A stretch of DNA of 64,000 nt, taken from the NCBI GenBank assembly GCA_965242535.1, contig OZ251458.1, positions 3,162,001 through 3,226,000 on the forward strand, given 5' to 3'. Below the pieces are notes generated by a model that was given only the letters and a program-made list of their open reading frames with translations, was not told the DNA's origin and did no database searches. The translations under genes were made by a program, and so were the position numbers. Below, piece by piece: positions 27,920-37,482 of this stretch. Numbering within the stretch: the stretch's first letter is position 1; every line of letters begins with the position of its first letter. The stretch comes from VXRD01 sp965242535 (GTDB lineage: Bacteria > Latescibacterota > UBA2968).

Positions 27920-28801
27920 ATGAGACACCACCGCCCCATTTACCGACTCGCCCATTGCGGCGCGCCCCTCTCCCTCGGCCATCGCACGCTCGTGATGGGC
28001 GTGCTCAATGTCACGCCGGATTCGTTCTCGGATGGCGGGCTTTATTTTTCGCGCGGCAAAGCGATTGATCGCGCGCTCGCATTGGTCGAAGCCGGCGCGG
28101 ACATCATCGACATCGGGGGCGAGTCCTCGCGCCCGGCCGGGCCCTATGGCAAAGGCGCGGCGCCCGTTTCGCTCCGAGAAGAATTGGATCGCACCCTGCC
28201 CATTATCGAAGCGATAGCACCGCAAATCGACATCCCCATTTCCATTGACACGACCAAAGCCGAAGTCGCGCGGCATGCCATCGAGCGCGGCGCGACGATG
28301 GTCAACGACATCAGCGCGCTGCGATTCGATGCCCGCATGGGCGCGTTGATCGCAGAGACAGGGGCCGCGATCGCTCTGATGCACATGCGAGGCACGCCTT
28401 CGACCATGCAGCGCGATCCGGTTTACGCCGATGTGCTCGCCGAGGTGCTCGCGTTTTTGCGGGCGCGCATCGACGCGGCGATGGCGATGGGCATTGCGCG
28501 GGCGCAGATCGCGGTCGATCCGGGGCTGGGATTCGGCAAGCGATACGCGCACAATCTCGCGCTCCTCGCCCAGCTGTCCGAATTTCACACCTTGGGCTAT
28601 CCGGTTCTCATCGGGCCATCGCGCAAGCAATTCACCGCGCCGCAAAGCCACCCGCGCCATCGGCTATCGGGCAGCATCGCCGCCGTCACCGCCGCGGCCT
28701 TCGCAGGCGCGCACATCGTTCGGGTCCACGATGTCGCAGAAACCGCCCAAGCCCTCGCCCTCGCGGACGACTTGCGCGCGCACAGATGCCAAAGCCCGTA
28801 G
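27920..28801 (+). CDS. folP: Dihydropteroate synthase
   Basis: 293-aa folate-pathway enzyme joining DHPP and p-aminobenzoate. Signature segments: MGVLNVTPDSFSDGG (residues 26-40), DIGGESSRP, SIDTTKAEVA, LMHMRGTPSTMQ, VDPGLGFGK, IGPSRKQF and RVHDV. All pterin and pABA contacts seem present. Length is slightly above average (270-285). It lies 41 bp upstream of the TolC-like gene and may be read together with the efflux operon. Confidence 0.95.
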   Translation: MRHHRPIYRLAHCGAPLSLGHRTLVMGVLNVTPDSFSDGGLYFSRGKAIDRALALVEAGADIIDIGGESSRPAGPYGKGAAPVSLREELDRTLPIIEAIAPQIDIPISIDTTKAEVARHAIERGATMVNDISALRFDARMGALIAETGAAIALMHMRGTPSTMQRDPVYADVLAEVLAFLRARIDAAMAMGIARAQIAVDPGLGFGKRYAHNLALLAQLSEFHTLGYPVLIGPSRKQFTAPQSHPRHRLSGSIAAVTAAAFAGAHIVRVHDVAETAQALALADDLRAHRCQSP

Positions 28802-28841
28802 ATTTTCAGCCCTACCCACCGCTCAATTCCGACCTCTCCAA

Positions 28842-30209
28842 ATGCCGATGACATACATTTTTGCTCGCCGATGCCTGTGTCGCATCGGGTTTCTGTTTCT
28901 CCTTTTCGGGCTAACCCAAGCCCATTCCCGCCCCATGACGCTCGAAGAGAGTTTGCAACACGCGCTATCGCACAATGAAGACCTGCAAATCGCACGCGAA
29001 GACCTGCGCGTCTCGCGCCTCGAGATCCGCAAAGGCATGGCCGATTTTTTACCCCAATTCGACGTCACCTTGCAGTACACGCGCAACTATTTGTTGCCCA
29101 CGTTTTTTTTCGATACGCCAGCGGGCCAACAACAATTTACCGTGGGCGCGTACAACAACCTCAGCGGCGCGATCGGCATTCGGCAACCCCTTTTCAGCGG
29201 GGGGAAATCATTCGCAGGCGTGCGCGTGGCGCGGCTGTTCGAGGCATTTTCAACCGAGCAAGTGCGCGCGGTGCAGCAGGACGTACACACGCGGGTCGAA
29301 ACGGCTTTTTACGATCTGTTGCTGGCTTGGGAACTCGTGCGCGTCAGCGAATTGGCCGTGGCGCGGGCGCGGGCAAATTTCAGGCGCGTGGAAAAGCTGC
29401 GCGAGGCCGGGCGCGTGTCGAATTACGATTTGTTGCGCGCACAAGTGCAGGTGGCCGAACTGCGGACGGACTCCATCCGAGCGGAAAACGCGCGGGTATT
29501 GGCGGCGCTTGCGTTCAAAAATCAGATCGGCATGGATCCGGGCGAACCCATCGCGCCGCACGGGACGTTTCGCCGAGAGACCGATCTTTTGTCGCGCGGC
29601 AGCGAGGCGGAACTCCTCGCCCTGGCCACGCGCATGCGGCCCCTCGCGCGGCAGCGCCGCCTCGAGGTCGAAATGCGCCAAAGCACGGAGGCCGTTGTCC
29701 GATCCGAATCGCGCCCGACCTTGGATTTGATCGTCAATGGACAGTGGCAGGCGCAAAAAAACGAATTTGATTTTGCCAAGGACGATTTTCGCCAGAGTTG
29801 GTTTTCGGGCGTCACGCTCAAAATCCCCATCTTCGACGGCTTTCGCACCCGTGCCAAGGTGGCCCAAGCCCGTGCGGACACGCGCCGCGCCGAGTTGGCA
29901 CAAAAGCAGACCGAGCGCGACGTGCAATTTACCCTCGTGCAAGCGCGGCGCAATGCCTTGGAAATTCTCGCGAGAAAAAGGGCGCAGATGCAGGCCGTCG
30001 ATCTCGCCCGGCAGGGCATGAAAATCGCCGAATCCCGATATGAAAACGGCGTGGGAACGCAGCTCGAAGTCATCGACGGACAACTCACCTTGCGGCGTGC
30101 CGAAGCCGAACTCGCGCGCGCAAAACGCGATTTTGCGGTGGCCCTCGTGCAGTTAGAGCGCGGCGCGGGCATTTTGGGCGAGCCGAACACTTCAAAGGAC
30201 GAACCATGA
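28842..30209 (+). CDS. TolC-like outer-membrane efflux protein
   Basis: 455 aa with a signal peptide (basic start, core IGFLFLLFGLTQA, cleavage near residue 28). Two OEP repeats form long helices and strands: the first from MTLEESLQHALSHNEDLQIA, the second ending GTQLEVIDGQLTLRRAEAELARA. It is the outer-membrane channel of the tripartite pump encoded by the next two genes, and its stop overlaps the adaptor start (ATGA). The ATG at 28848 is an alternative start; no strong ribosome site is seen. Confidence 0.88.
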   Translation: MPMTYIFARRCLCRIGFLFLLFGLTQAHSRPMTLEESLQHALSHNEDLQIAREDLRVSRLEIRKGMADFLPQFDVTLQYTRNYLLPTFFFDTPAGQQQFTVGAYNNLSGAIGIRQPLFSGGKSFAGVRVARLFEAFSTEQVRAVQQDVHTRVETAFYDLLLAWELVRVSELAVARARANFRRVEKLREAGRVSNYDLLRAQVQVAELRTDSIRAENARVLAALAFKNQIGMDPGEPIAPHGTFRRETDLLSRGSEAELLALATRMRPLARQRRLEVEMRQSTEAVVRSESRPTLDLIVNGQWQAQKNEFDFAKDDFRQSWFSGVTLKIPIFDGFRTRAKVAQARADTRRAELAQKQTERDVQFTLVQARRNALEILARKRAQMQAVDLARQGMKIAESRYENGVGTQLEVIDGQLTLRRAEAELARAKRDFAVALVQLERGAGILGEPNTSKDEP

Positions 30210-31255
30210 AACGCTGTGGGTTTTTGATCCCCTGCTTGTTGCTAGCGATCCATCTCGGCTGTGGGGACGATTCTGCCGCGCAAAAGAAAGTGGCAGCCGA
30301 CCGCGCCACCAATGTCGCTACCGTCGTGCTCGCCCCGGATTCGCTCGTCCAATACAGCCGCCTCTCGGCCGCGGTGAATGCCTGGCGCGATGTGACCATC
30401 AGCGCCCTCGAAGCGGGTGAGGTCATCGCCATTTACAAATCGGTGGGCGATGGGGTCGACCGCGGCGAGGTTCTCGCCCAACTCAATCTGGAACTCTTGG
30501 AAGCCGCATTCATCGAGGCCGAAGCCAATCTCAAATTTCAGACCTACAATTACGACCGCAGTCAAAAACTCTTCTCGGAGGGATCGATTTCCGAACGGGC
30601 GCATTTTGCCGCCGAATACGATTTTCACCGCGCCAAATCCGCGGCGCAAACCCTCGCGCATCGCCTCTCGTACGGCCGCGTGCGCGCGCCTTTTTCCGGG
30701 CGCATTGCCAAGCGCTACGTCTCGCAGGGGCAGCGCATCGCGCAGGGCGCGCCGACCTTTCGGCTGGTGCAAACCGACAGCGTGCGCGTTGCGGCCCGAG
30801 TGGCCGAAAGCGAAATCGTCGATTTTGGCGAGGGCAACCGCGTCACCCTCATTTTGGACGCCCTGCCCCGCGAGACATTTGCAGGCGCCATCGCGCAGAT
30901 CGGCCCTGCCGCGGAAACGGACCAAAGGGTTTTTTCCATAGAAGTCCACCTGCCCAACCCGACGGGCCGCATCCGCCCCGGTATGATCGGCAGCCTCAAA
31001 GCCGTGCGGCGCGTCCATCGCCATGTCATCGCCATTCCCCGCGAAGCCGTTCTCGAACGCGAAACCGGCCCCGTGGCCTTTGTGGTTGAGGGCGATGCCG
31101 CGCGCTTGCGATCCCTCGCTTTGGGCGCGTCGGAAGCCGGGCGCGTGGTCGTCCAAACGGGGTTGTCCTTCGGCGATCGACTCGTCGTCAAAGGAGGGCG
31201 CGACCTCATCGATGGCGACCGCGTGGTCATCACAGATGGAGAACCGAGCCGATGA
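30206..31255 (+). CDS. RND efflux periplasmic adaptor lipoprotein
   Basis: 349-aa membrane-fusion protein. The signal peptide ends in the lipobox LAIHLGC, so it is an inner-membrane lipoprotein. Then come a biotinyl-lipoyl-like half (GEVIAIYKSVGDGVDRGEVLAQLN), an alpha-hairpin (about 95-150), the second lipoyl half (GRVRAPFSGRIAKRYVSQGQRI), and beta-barrel and membrane-proximal domains. It overlaps both neighbours by four bases and bridges the RND pump and the TolC-like channel. Confidence 0.92.
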   Translation: MKRCGFLIPCLLLAIHLGCGDDSAAQKKVAADRATNVATVVLAPDSLVQYSRLSAAVNAWRDVTISALEAGEVIAIYKSVGDGVDRGEVLAQLNLELLEAAFIEAEANLKFQTYNYDRSQKLFSEGSISERAHFAAEYDFHRAKSAAQTLAHRLSYGRVRAPFSGRIAKRYVSQGQRIAQGAPTFRLVQTDSVRVAARVAESEIVDFGEGNRVTLILDALPRETFAGAIAQIGPAAETDQRVFSIEVHLPNPTGRIRPGMIGSLKAVRRVHRHVIAIPREAVLERETGPVAFVVEGDAARLRSLALGASEAGRVVVQTGLSFGDRLVVKGGRDLIDGDRVVITDGEPSR

Positions 31256-34200
31256 AGATCACCGCTTACGCGCTCGACCACCGCCTGACCGTGTACGTTT
31301 TTGTCGGCATCTCGATCATCGCGGGCACGTTGACCTATTTGTCGCTGCCGCGCGAGGCATCGCCCGATATCGCCATCCCCGTCGTCATCGTCCGCACGCC
31401 GTATATCGGCGCCGCTCCGCAAGATGTCGAAAGCCTCGTCACCCGCCCCATCGAAAAAGAGCTCCAAGCCATCGAGAACGTCAAAGTGATCCGCTCGACT
31501 TCGGTGGAAGGCGCCTCGTCGATCACGGTCGAATTTCATCCCAATGTCGATCTCGACGATGCGTTTCAGCGCGTCAAAGACAAGGTCGATTTGGCGAAGA
31601 TCGAACTGCCCAATGACGCGGACGAGCCCGCGGTTTTTGAAATCAACTTTTCCAATATCCCCATGATGCTCGTCGCATTGTCCGGAGATTACGGGCTCGT
31701 CCGCCTCAAAAAAATCGCCGAAGACCTCGCGGACCGCATCGAAACCATCCCCGGCGTCCTCGAGGTGCGCGTCGCAGGCGGGCTCGAACGCGAGGTCAAA
31801 GTCGATGTGGATCCCGACCGCCTCATCGCGTACAACCTCGCGATCCAAGACGTGGTCGACGCCATTCGGCGCGAAAATTTGACCCTGCCCGGCGGCAGCG
31901 TGGCTATCGGCGCGTACAAATACACCGTGCGCGTGCCCGGCGAATTCGAAAGCGTTTCCCAAATCGGCGACGTGCCCATCAAAGCGGGGCACGCGGTCTA
32001 TATCCGCGATGTGGCCGAGGTCGTCTATGGGTTTAAGGACCGCGCAAATTACGCCCGCCTCAACCAGAAGCCCAGCGTGAGCCTCGAAATCGTCAAGCGC
32101 AGCGGCGAAAATTTGATCGCCATCGCCGATCACATCAAAGCCATGCTCGACGACCTGACGGCCACCCTGCCCACGGGTACGCGGGTCACCATCTTGGGCG
32201 ATCAATCCGAAGACATCCGCCTGATGGTCAAAGACCTCGAAAACAACATCGTCTCCGGCTTGATCCTCGTCATTTTGGTGCTCTTTTTCTTTTTGGGCGT
32301 TCGCAATGCCTTTTTTGTCGGCATCGCGATTCCCCTTTCCATGCTCCTCTCGTTCGTCGCGATTTCACTAATGGGCCTGACCCTCAATATGATCGTGTTG
32401 TTCAGCCTGATTCTCGCCTTGGGCATGCTCGTCGACAACGCCATCGTCATCGTCGAAAACATCTATCGCCACCGGCAAGAGGGGCGATCCCCGACCCAGG
32501 GTGCCCGAGAGGGCACGGGCGAAGTCGCTTGGCCCGTGGCGACCTCGACGCTGACGACCTTATGCGCCTTTGCCCCCATGATTTTCTGGCCCGGCATCAT
32601 GGGCGAGTTTATGAAGTATTTGCCCATCACCTTGATCATCACCCTGTTTTCATCCCTTTTCGTGGGCCTCGTGATCAACCCCACGTTTTGCGCGTCTTTT
32701 ATGACCGTGCGCGACGCCGTCGAAAAACCCGCCCAGCAGCGCGTCCTCAACGCGTATCGGCGCCATCTCGAAACCGCGCTCCATTACCCCATGCGAACCC
32801 TTTTGGGGGCCGCCACCGCCCTCGTTCTCGTGGTCGTGGCGTACGTTTTTTTGGGCCGCGGCATCGAGTTTTTCCCCGAAGTCGAACCCAATACCGCCTA
32901 CATTGACGTGCGTGCCCCGTCGGGTACCAATCTCGAAACATCGGATGGGCTGGCGCGACAGATCGAAGCCATTCTCGCCGCTATGCCCGATGTCGAAACC
33001 TACATCGTCAATGTGGGCGTGTCGGGCGGGGATGATTTTGCCGGCGGCGAAGGCGTTTCCCACGCCAGCCGCATTTCCATCGACTTCGTCGACGAAAGCC
33101 TGCGCCGGCAATCCTCGTTTGAGACCATCGAGGAGATTCGCGGCGAACTCAGCGGGCTGACAGGCGCCGAAATCGAATTGACCAAAGAACGCGCAGGCCC
33201 TCCGGTGGGCGCGCCCATCAGCGTCGAGGTCTCCGGCGAGGACTTCGAGGTTTTGGGACGATTGTCCGCGCGCATCAAGCGCGTCGTGGCCGACGTGCCC
33301 GGCGTGGTCGATCTCAAAGATGATTACGACCGCGGGCGCCCCGAAATCCGCATCGTCGTCGACCGCGAAGCCGCGGCACTCGCGGGCCTCAATACGCGCC
33401 TTGTCGCCTCGACGGTGCGCTCGGCCATTTACGGCACAGAAGCCTCGGAGTATCGCATCGGCGAAGACGAATACGACATCCGCGTGCGCTTCAAGCCCGA
33501 CAAGCGCAATACCCTTTCGGACCTCGGTCGCATCGCCATAGAAAAAGACGGCGTCATCACGCCCCTCAGCGCGGTTGCGCGCATCGAGACGGGCGGGGGA
33601 TTCGGCAGCATTCGGCGCAAGGATCTCAAGCGCGTGATCGCCGTCGAAGGCAAAGTTCAAGGCCGCACCTCGGATGCTACGATGCGCGATGTGCAAGCCG
33701 CCCTGTCCGATTTCCCCTTGCCGCCGGGCTATCGAATCGGCTATGCGGGTGAAAATGAAGAACAGCAAAAAGCCATGGCCTTCCTCGCCAAAGCCTTTCT
33801 CGTGGCCTTGGCCGGCATCGCGCTGATTTTGATTACGCAATTCAATTCCCTGACCCTGCCCTTTGCCATCCTCACGTCCGTCGTCTTGTCTTTGATCGGC
33901 GTGCTGATCGGCCTGATCGCCACGCGAACGCCTTTTGGGATTCTCATGACGGGCATTGGCGTGATCAGCCTCGCGGGCGTGGTGGTCAACAACGCCATCG
34001 TTTTGATCGACTACACCTTGCAGTCGCGCAGGCGCGGGCTTTCGGCGCGCGAGGCCATTATCCGCGCAGGCGTCGTCCGGTTTCGCCCCGTCATCCTCAC
34101 GGCCATGACCACCATTCTCGGGTTGTTGCCCCTGGCCACGGGCATTAGTTTTGACTTTTTCACCCTTTCGTGGGAAATTGGGGGGCGCAGCAGCCAGTGG

Positions 34201-34365
34201 TGGGGGCCAATGGGCGTGGCGGTCATCTTCGGTCTCGCATTTGCCACCGCCCTCACCTTGGTCGTCGTGCCGGTGTTGATCAGCCTGATCTGGCGGTGGT
34301 TTGGCACGCCTGAGATCGAATCGACAACCCGCGACACCGCCTATCGCCACAGCGCCGCGGATTGA
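31252..34365 (+). CDS. RND efflux transporter permease (AcrB/MdtB-like)
   Basis: 1037-aa inner-membrane proton-driven pump with the 12-TM, two-porter-domain layout. TM1 is at about residues 13-30. The TM4 block has adjacent aspartates replaced by LALGMLVDNAIVIVENIY, the usual RND motif (the second Asp of the typical DD pair is not obvious). The second half repeats the pattern with GIGVISLAGVVVNNAIVLIDY. The porter region YRIGYAGENEEQQKAM is conserved. The substrate is unpredicted; the sequence resembles drug/bile-type HAE pumps more than metal pumps. Confidence 0.93.
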   Translation: MKITAYALDHRLTVYVFVGISIIAGTLTYLSLPREASPDIAIPVVIVRTPYIGAAPQDVESLVTRPIEKELQAIENVKVIRSTSVEGASSITVEFHPNVDLDDAFQRVKDKVDLAKIELPNDADEPAVFEINFSNIPMMLVALSGDYGLVRLKKIAEDLADRIETIPGVLEVRVAGGLEREVKVDVDPDRLIAYNLAIQDVVDAIRRENLTLPGGSVAIGAYKYTVRVPGEFESVSQIGDVPIKAGHAVYIRDVAEVVYGFKDRANYARLNQKPSVSLEIVKRSGENLIAIADHIKAMLDDLTATLPTGTRVTILGDQSEDIRLMVKDLENNIVSGLILVILVLFFFLGVRNAFFVGIAIPLSMLLSFVAISLMGLTLNMIVLFSLILALGMLVDNAIVIVENIYRHRQEGRSPTQGAREGTGEVAWPVATSTLTTLCAFAPMIFWPGIMGEFMKYLPITLIITLFSSLFVGLVINPTFCASFMTVRDAVEKPAQQRVLNAYRRHLETALHYPMRTLLGAATALVLVVVAYVFLGRGIEFFPEVEPNTAYIDVRAPSGTNLETSDGLARQIEAILAAMPDVETYIVNVGVSGGDDFAGGEGVSHASRISIDFVDESLRRQSSFETIEEIRGELSGLTGAEIELTKERAGPPVGAPISVEVSGEDFEVLGRLSARIKRVVADVPGVVDLKDDYDRGRPEIRIVVDREAAALAGLNTRLVASTVRSAIYGTEASEYRIGEDEYDIRVRFKPDKRNTLSDLGRIAIEKDGVITPLSAVARIETGGGFGSIRRKDLKRVIAVEGKVQGRTSDATMRDVQAALSDFPLPPGYRIGYAGENEEQQKAMAFLAKAFLVALAGIALILITQFNSLTLPFAILTSVVLSLIGVLIGLIATRTPFGILMTGIGVISLAGVVVNNAIVLIDYTLQSRRRGLSAREAIIRAGVVRFRPVILTAMTTILGLLPLATGISFDFFTLSWEIGGRSSQWWGPMGVAVIFGLAFATALTLVVVPVLISLIWRWFGTPEIESTTRDTAYRHSAAD

Positions 34366-34384
34366 TTTTGGAAAGGAGACAGAG

Positions 34385-34771
34385 ATGGATCTCAAACCGC
34401 CTCACAGTCGCGTAACGGGTCATGTCGTTTTTACGGATGATCTCTTGCCGTTCAACTCTGCGAGGGCAACGCGAGAAGATCCATCCGTCGAGGATCCGCT
34501 TTTTTGTTTGCAATTCCATTTGCCCTTGCCCTCTGGGCAGTGGCCCATCGTTCTCGAAGGGTTTGGCGACGGTTCGTGGGCCGCGTATTTTGAGGCGGAT
34601 CGCAACATCATTTCCGGGAGTAACGACAACTGGATGGCGTCGCTGCACAATCTCGTGACAAATGCCAGCGATGAACTCCAGACGATCCGGGAATGCGGAG
34701 ACGATATCACGCCGTATATCGAGAAGCGGCGCGATTTTTTGGAGAAAGTTTTTAGCGCGGTTACCGCTTAA
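34385..34771 (+). CDS. Hypothetical protein
   Basis: 128 aa, start at 34385 with GGAAAGGAGA upstream. Soluble, mixed alpha/beta. The middle part (LPSGQWPIVLEGFGDGSWAAYFEADRN in pieces) looks like an antiparallel sheet, and the C-terminal third is helical and acidic. No family is recognised. It is 19 bp after the RND pump gene and on the same strand, so it may belong to that transcript. Confidence 0.65.
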   Translation: MDLKPPHSRVTGHVVFTDDLLPFNSARATREDPSVEDPLFCLQFHLPLPSGQWPIVLEGFGDGSWAAYFEADRNIISGSNDNWMASLHNLVTNASDELQTIRECGDDITPYIEKRRDFLEKVFSAVTA

Positions 34772-34794
34772 CCGTTAAAGCTATGGAGATCCCC

Positions 34795-34968
34795 ATGTTG
34801 CTCCGCATCTTTCTCATCGCCTTGCTCGTCATCCTCGCGCTGCGTTTTGTCGGTCGCTTGTTTCGCACACTGTTGATGCGGTCCTTTGCGCGAGAGGCCA
34901 AAAAGAAGGATCCCTTGCGCGACATTGACGAGTCGCAGATTCAAGACGCGGATTTCAAAGACCTTTAG
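34795..34968 (+). CDS. Small single-TM protein
   Basis: 57 aa: a hydrophobic N-terminal helix (MLLRIFLIALLVILALRFVG), a basic linker (RLFRTLLMRSFAREAKKK) and an acidic end (DESQIQDADFKDL). It resembles DUF4834-type small membrane proteins. GGAG seven bases upstream favours 34795 over the ATG at 34783. The stop codon TAG is contiguous with the terminus of MITE-like copy E, as happens at hemH. Confidence 0.65.
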   Translation: MLLRIFLIALLVILALRFVGRLFRTLLMRSFAREAKKKDPLRDIDESQIQDADFKDL

Positions 34969-35343
34969 AACTCTGTAAATTAAATAATTCGGAATTTCAA
35001 TTTTTCCAGAGCGTGACGGACGCGATGCCGTACCTCAAAGAAGCCCTCGCCAACCGTGCCATCGCAAAAGCCCATCAACGAAAGCCATCAAGCACAGCGC
35101 GCAAGTCCGTCTCGCAACCCACATCCATTTTGCAACTCACCTTGCAGGCCGACGCATGTCGTTTGATTACAAAAGCGATTTGCGCTGTGCAAGCCCCTCG
35201 GCGTATGAGAGCGGCATTTTTTGCCTACTTTTTTTTGCTGTTGAAAAAAAGTAGGTCGCCGAAGGCATCGAAGGCAACCAACGAGGCTGTAGGACCAAAG
35301 TTTTAGAAAAGCGCGCCATGCAGGTGCTGAGTTGTGCGTATAC
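34964..35343 (+). repeat. MITE-like interspersed repeat, copy E
   Basis: Left terminus TTTAGAACTCTGTAAATTAA at 34964, then AATTTCAATTTTT, the core, and the hairpin CCTACTTTTTTTT...AAAAAAAGTAGG near 35224-35255. The right terminal repeat is not evident. It fills most of the gap to holA. Confidence 0.8.
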
Positions 35344-35423
35344 GCGCTTCAATTCACGACTGAACGGCTATCGCAGTGGTGCCCCATTCCGTAGATTCGC
35401 AAACGCATTGGACGACTTCAACC

Positions 35424-36437
35424 ATGCAACGCGCACGCAAAATATCGCCCGCTCAGGTGCTCGCCGAAGTCAAAAAGGGCACGGTCGCGCCGCTGTATTA
35501 TTTTTACGGACAGGATGACTTCCGGCGCGATCAACTCGTCACCGGGCTAATCGACGCTTTGGTCGAACCCGAATCGCGCACGTTCAACCTCGACATTTAC
35601 CGGGCCGAAGAGGCCGAGATTTCGCAGGTCATTTCGCAGGCCCTCACCTTTCCCATGATGGCACCGCGCCGCGTGGTCGTGCTCAAAAACGCGGATCGCT
35701 TGCTCGATTCGGCGGCTCCCGAACTCGTGCCCTTCCTCGCATCGCCTTCCGAAACGACGGCGTTTATCGTCACGGCGACCAAACCCGATGGGCGCAAAAA
35801 ACTGTTTTCAGAACTGAAAAAACGCGCGGTTGACATCGAGTTTCGCCCGCCTTATGACAATGAAATCCCGCGATGGATTCAGGCGCACGTCAAAACCCTG
35901 GGCAGGCAGATCGCGCCCGATGCCGCGCATCTGCTCCACATGAGCATCGGGTCGAATCTGCGCGAGTTGAACAGCGAGATCGAGAAGCTCCTCGTCGCCA
36001 CGCCCGACGAATCCATCACGCGGGAACGCGTCGCCGCGGTGATCGACAACACCCGCGGGGTCACGGTTTTTGAACTCGCAGACGCGCTCGGGCACCGGCA
36101 GTTGGGCAAGGCGCAGGCCATCATCGGGCGGTTGCGCGAACAGGGGGAACACCCGGCCGGCACGGTCGCCCTGCTCGTGCGTCACTTTGGGATTTTGCGG
36201 CGCGCGCACTGGGTATCGAAGCAACGCCTGTCTCGAGGTGCGATGGCGTCGCGTCTCAAAGTGCCCGCGTTTTTCGCCAAGAACTACCTGGAGCAGGCCC
36301 ACAATTTCGACGACCAAACCCTCTGGCATGCCCACGAGCTCTTGCTCGACGCGGACAACCGCCTCAAATCGAGCGGCGGACCACCGCACGAAATTCTCGC
36401 CCACCTCGCGTACCGCATTTGCCGCGCATCCCCTTGA
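35424..36437 (+). CDS. holA: DNA polymerase III subunit delta
   Basis: 337-aa clamp-loader subunit. The N-terminal AAA-like fold has LYYFYGQDDFRRDQLV (about 23-38, degenerate P-loop as expected for delta). Then come RRVVVLKNADRLLD, IPRWIQAHVKTLGRQIAPDAAHLL and GSNLRELNSEIEKLL, and a C-terminal collar domain (VTVFELADALGHRQLGKA...). Length is normal (E. coli 343). A promoter for trxA overlaps its stop codon. Confidence 0.92.
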   Translation: MQRARKISPAQVLAEVKKGTVAPLYYFYGQDDFRRDQLVTGLIDALVEPESRTFNLDIYRAEEAEISQVISQALTFPMMAPRRVVVLKNADRLLDSAAPELVPFLASPSETTAFIVTATKPDGRKKLFSELKKRAVDIEFRPPYDNEIPRWIQAHVKTLGRQIAPDAAHLLHMSIGSNLRELNSEIEKLLVATPDESITRERVAAVIDNTRGVTVFELADALGHRQLGKAQAIIGRLREQGEHPAGTVALLVRHFGILRRAHWVSKQRLSRGAMASRLKVPAFFAKNYLEQAHNFDDQTLWHAHELLLDADNRLKSSGGPPHEILAHLAYRICRASP

Positions 36438-36462
36438 CAATCCGATACAAACTCGGTAGTTT
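36434..36462 (+). promoter_or_regulatory. Sigma-70-type promoter for trxA
   Basis: TTGACA (36434-36439), a 17-bp spacer, then TAGTTT (36457-36462), 45 bp before the trxA start. The -35 box overlaps the holA stop codon. Confidence 0.65.
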
Positions 36463-36506
36463 AACGCATCCTCGCACACCAACCCCCATCCGAAAGGAGT
36501 TTCAAA

Positions 36507-36833
36507 GTGGGCAGTCCGTTGAATATTACAGATGAGAATTTCCAGTCCGAAGTCGTGGATTCAGACGTTCCCGTGCTGGTGGATTTTTGGGCGACGTGGT
36601 GCGGCCCGTGCCGGATGATCGCGCCGAGCATCGAAGAACTCGCTCGGGAATACGACGGCCGCGTGAAGGTTTGCAAAGTAGATGTGGACCACGCGCAACA
36701 GACCGCGCAGGGATTCGGCATTCGCAGCATCCCCACCTTGCTCATTTTTAAGGATGGCAAACAAGCCGATCAACTCATCGGCGCGGTGCCCAAAAGCGCG
36801 ATAGAAGACAAGCTCAAAGCGGTCCTCGCCTGA
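36507..36833 (+). CDS. trxA: Thioredoxin
   Basis: 108-aa classical thioredoxin with active site WCGPC (about residues 31-35), the buried Asp in VLVDFWATW and the cis-Pro loop RSIPTLLIF. It is the general cytoplasmic disulfide reductant and likely partner of MsrB. The GTG start is set by AAAGGAG nine bases upstream. Monocistronic: its own promoter lies upstream and a terminator downstream. Confidence 0.96.
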   Translation: MGSPLNITDENFQSEVVDSDVPVLVDFWATWCGPCRMIAPSIEELAREYDGRVKVCKVDVDHAQQTAQGFGIRSIPTLLIFKDGKQADQLIGAVPKSAIEDKLKAVLA

Positions 36834-36857
36834 TGAAAACCGCCGCGATCGCAACGC

Positions 36858-36898
36858 AAAACCCCGGCGTCATCGAAAGATGATACCGGGGTTTTTTG
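36858..36898 (+). terminator. Rho-independent terminator after trxA
   Basis: Stem AAACCCCGG...CCGGGGTTT with an inner GTCATC/GATGAT extension and a GAAA tetraloop, followed by TTTTTTG. 24 bp after the stop. Confidence 0.92.
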
Positions 36899-37097
36899 TC
36901 GGCGAACGCGGCGTCGACAAACCGCCTTTACGCGGTTGGATGATTATCTCGACCACAGGTCATCGGCAAATGAAACGCCGAAGCCGGGCGCGTCATTGGG
37001 GGCGATGGTGCCATCTGTGACGCAAAAAAAGAACGCGGCGAGAACTCGCACAGGGGGCGGGATGAGTTGGTGCTCCCCGCACGCGTCTTTTGAGAAC

Positions 37098-37394
37098 CTA
37101 GTCGCCATAACTCAACAAGCGGTAGTACCGGTTTTTTTCCACGACAGAGCCGAGGATGCGCAGGTCGCGTTCTTCGCCCTCGGCTGTCTTGACGGTGAGC
37201 ACCGTGCCTCCGCGCAACTTAAAGGTTTTGTAATCGCGCGTGGGTTTGGTGAACCGAATTCGCACAAATTCGCAATTTTTTTTCAGGTGATGATATAGAA
37301 ATTTGTCGTCTGAATCCAGTTTGTAATTGTCGCGTTGAATAATTGCGTAGGGCGCATCCCCGGTTATTGGCCTCCTTATTTTTTTTACGGACTT
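37098..37394 (-). other. Open minus-strand frame without a normal start; possible damaged small gene
   Basis: A frame of up to 98 codons with protein-like content: NYKLDSDDKFLYHHL, then FVRIRFTKPTRDYKTFKLRG and VEKNRYYRLLSYGD before TAG. It has no ATG/GTG/TTG near its beginning. AGGAGG lies at 37376-37371 on this strand, but the only nearby ATG (37357) is one base out of frame. This suggests a single-base frameshift in the first codons, a rare start codon, or a pseudogene. The first usable start, GTG, gives only 48 codons. Confidence 0.4.
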
Positions 37395-37409
37395 TTACAA
37401 AAAAATCGG

Positions 37410-37438
37410 TTGCCTATTTCCGCTATCCTTCATAAATT
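37410..37438 (+). promoter_or_regulatory. Possible promoter of the S1 gene
   Basis: TTGCCT (37410-37415), 17-bp spacer, TAAATT (37433-37438), 44 bp upstream of the chosen start. Weak -35 match, correct spacing. Confidence 0.4.
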
Positions 37439-37482
37439 CTGTGTCCCAATTTTCCCATCATTTTTTTTACGGATTACAAACT

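Noticed and set aside
32650..34395. 581-codon open frame antisense to the RND pump
   Set aside because: Shadow of a well-supported transporter gene; rich in Asp/His/Arg without family features.
36936..37298. 120-codon plus-strand frame after trxA
   Set aside because: No ribosome site and no protein-like pattern; the opposite strand in the same place looks more like coding sequence.
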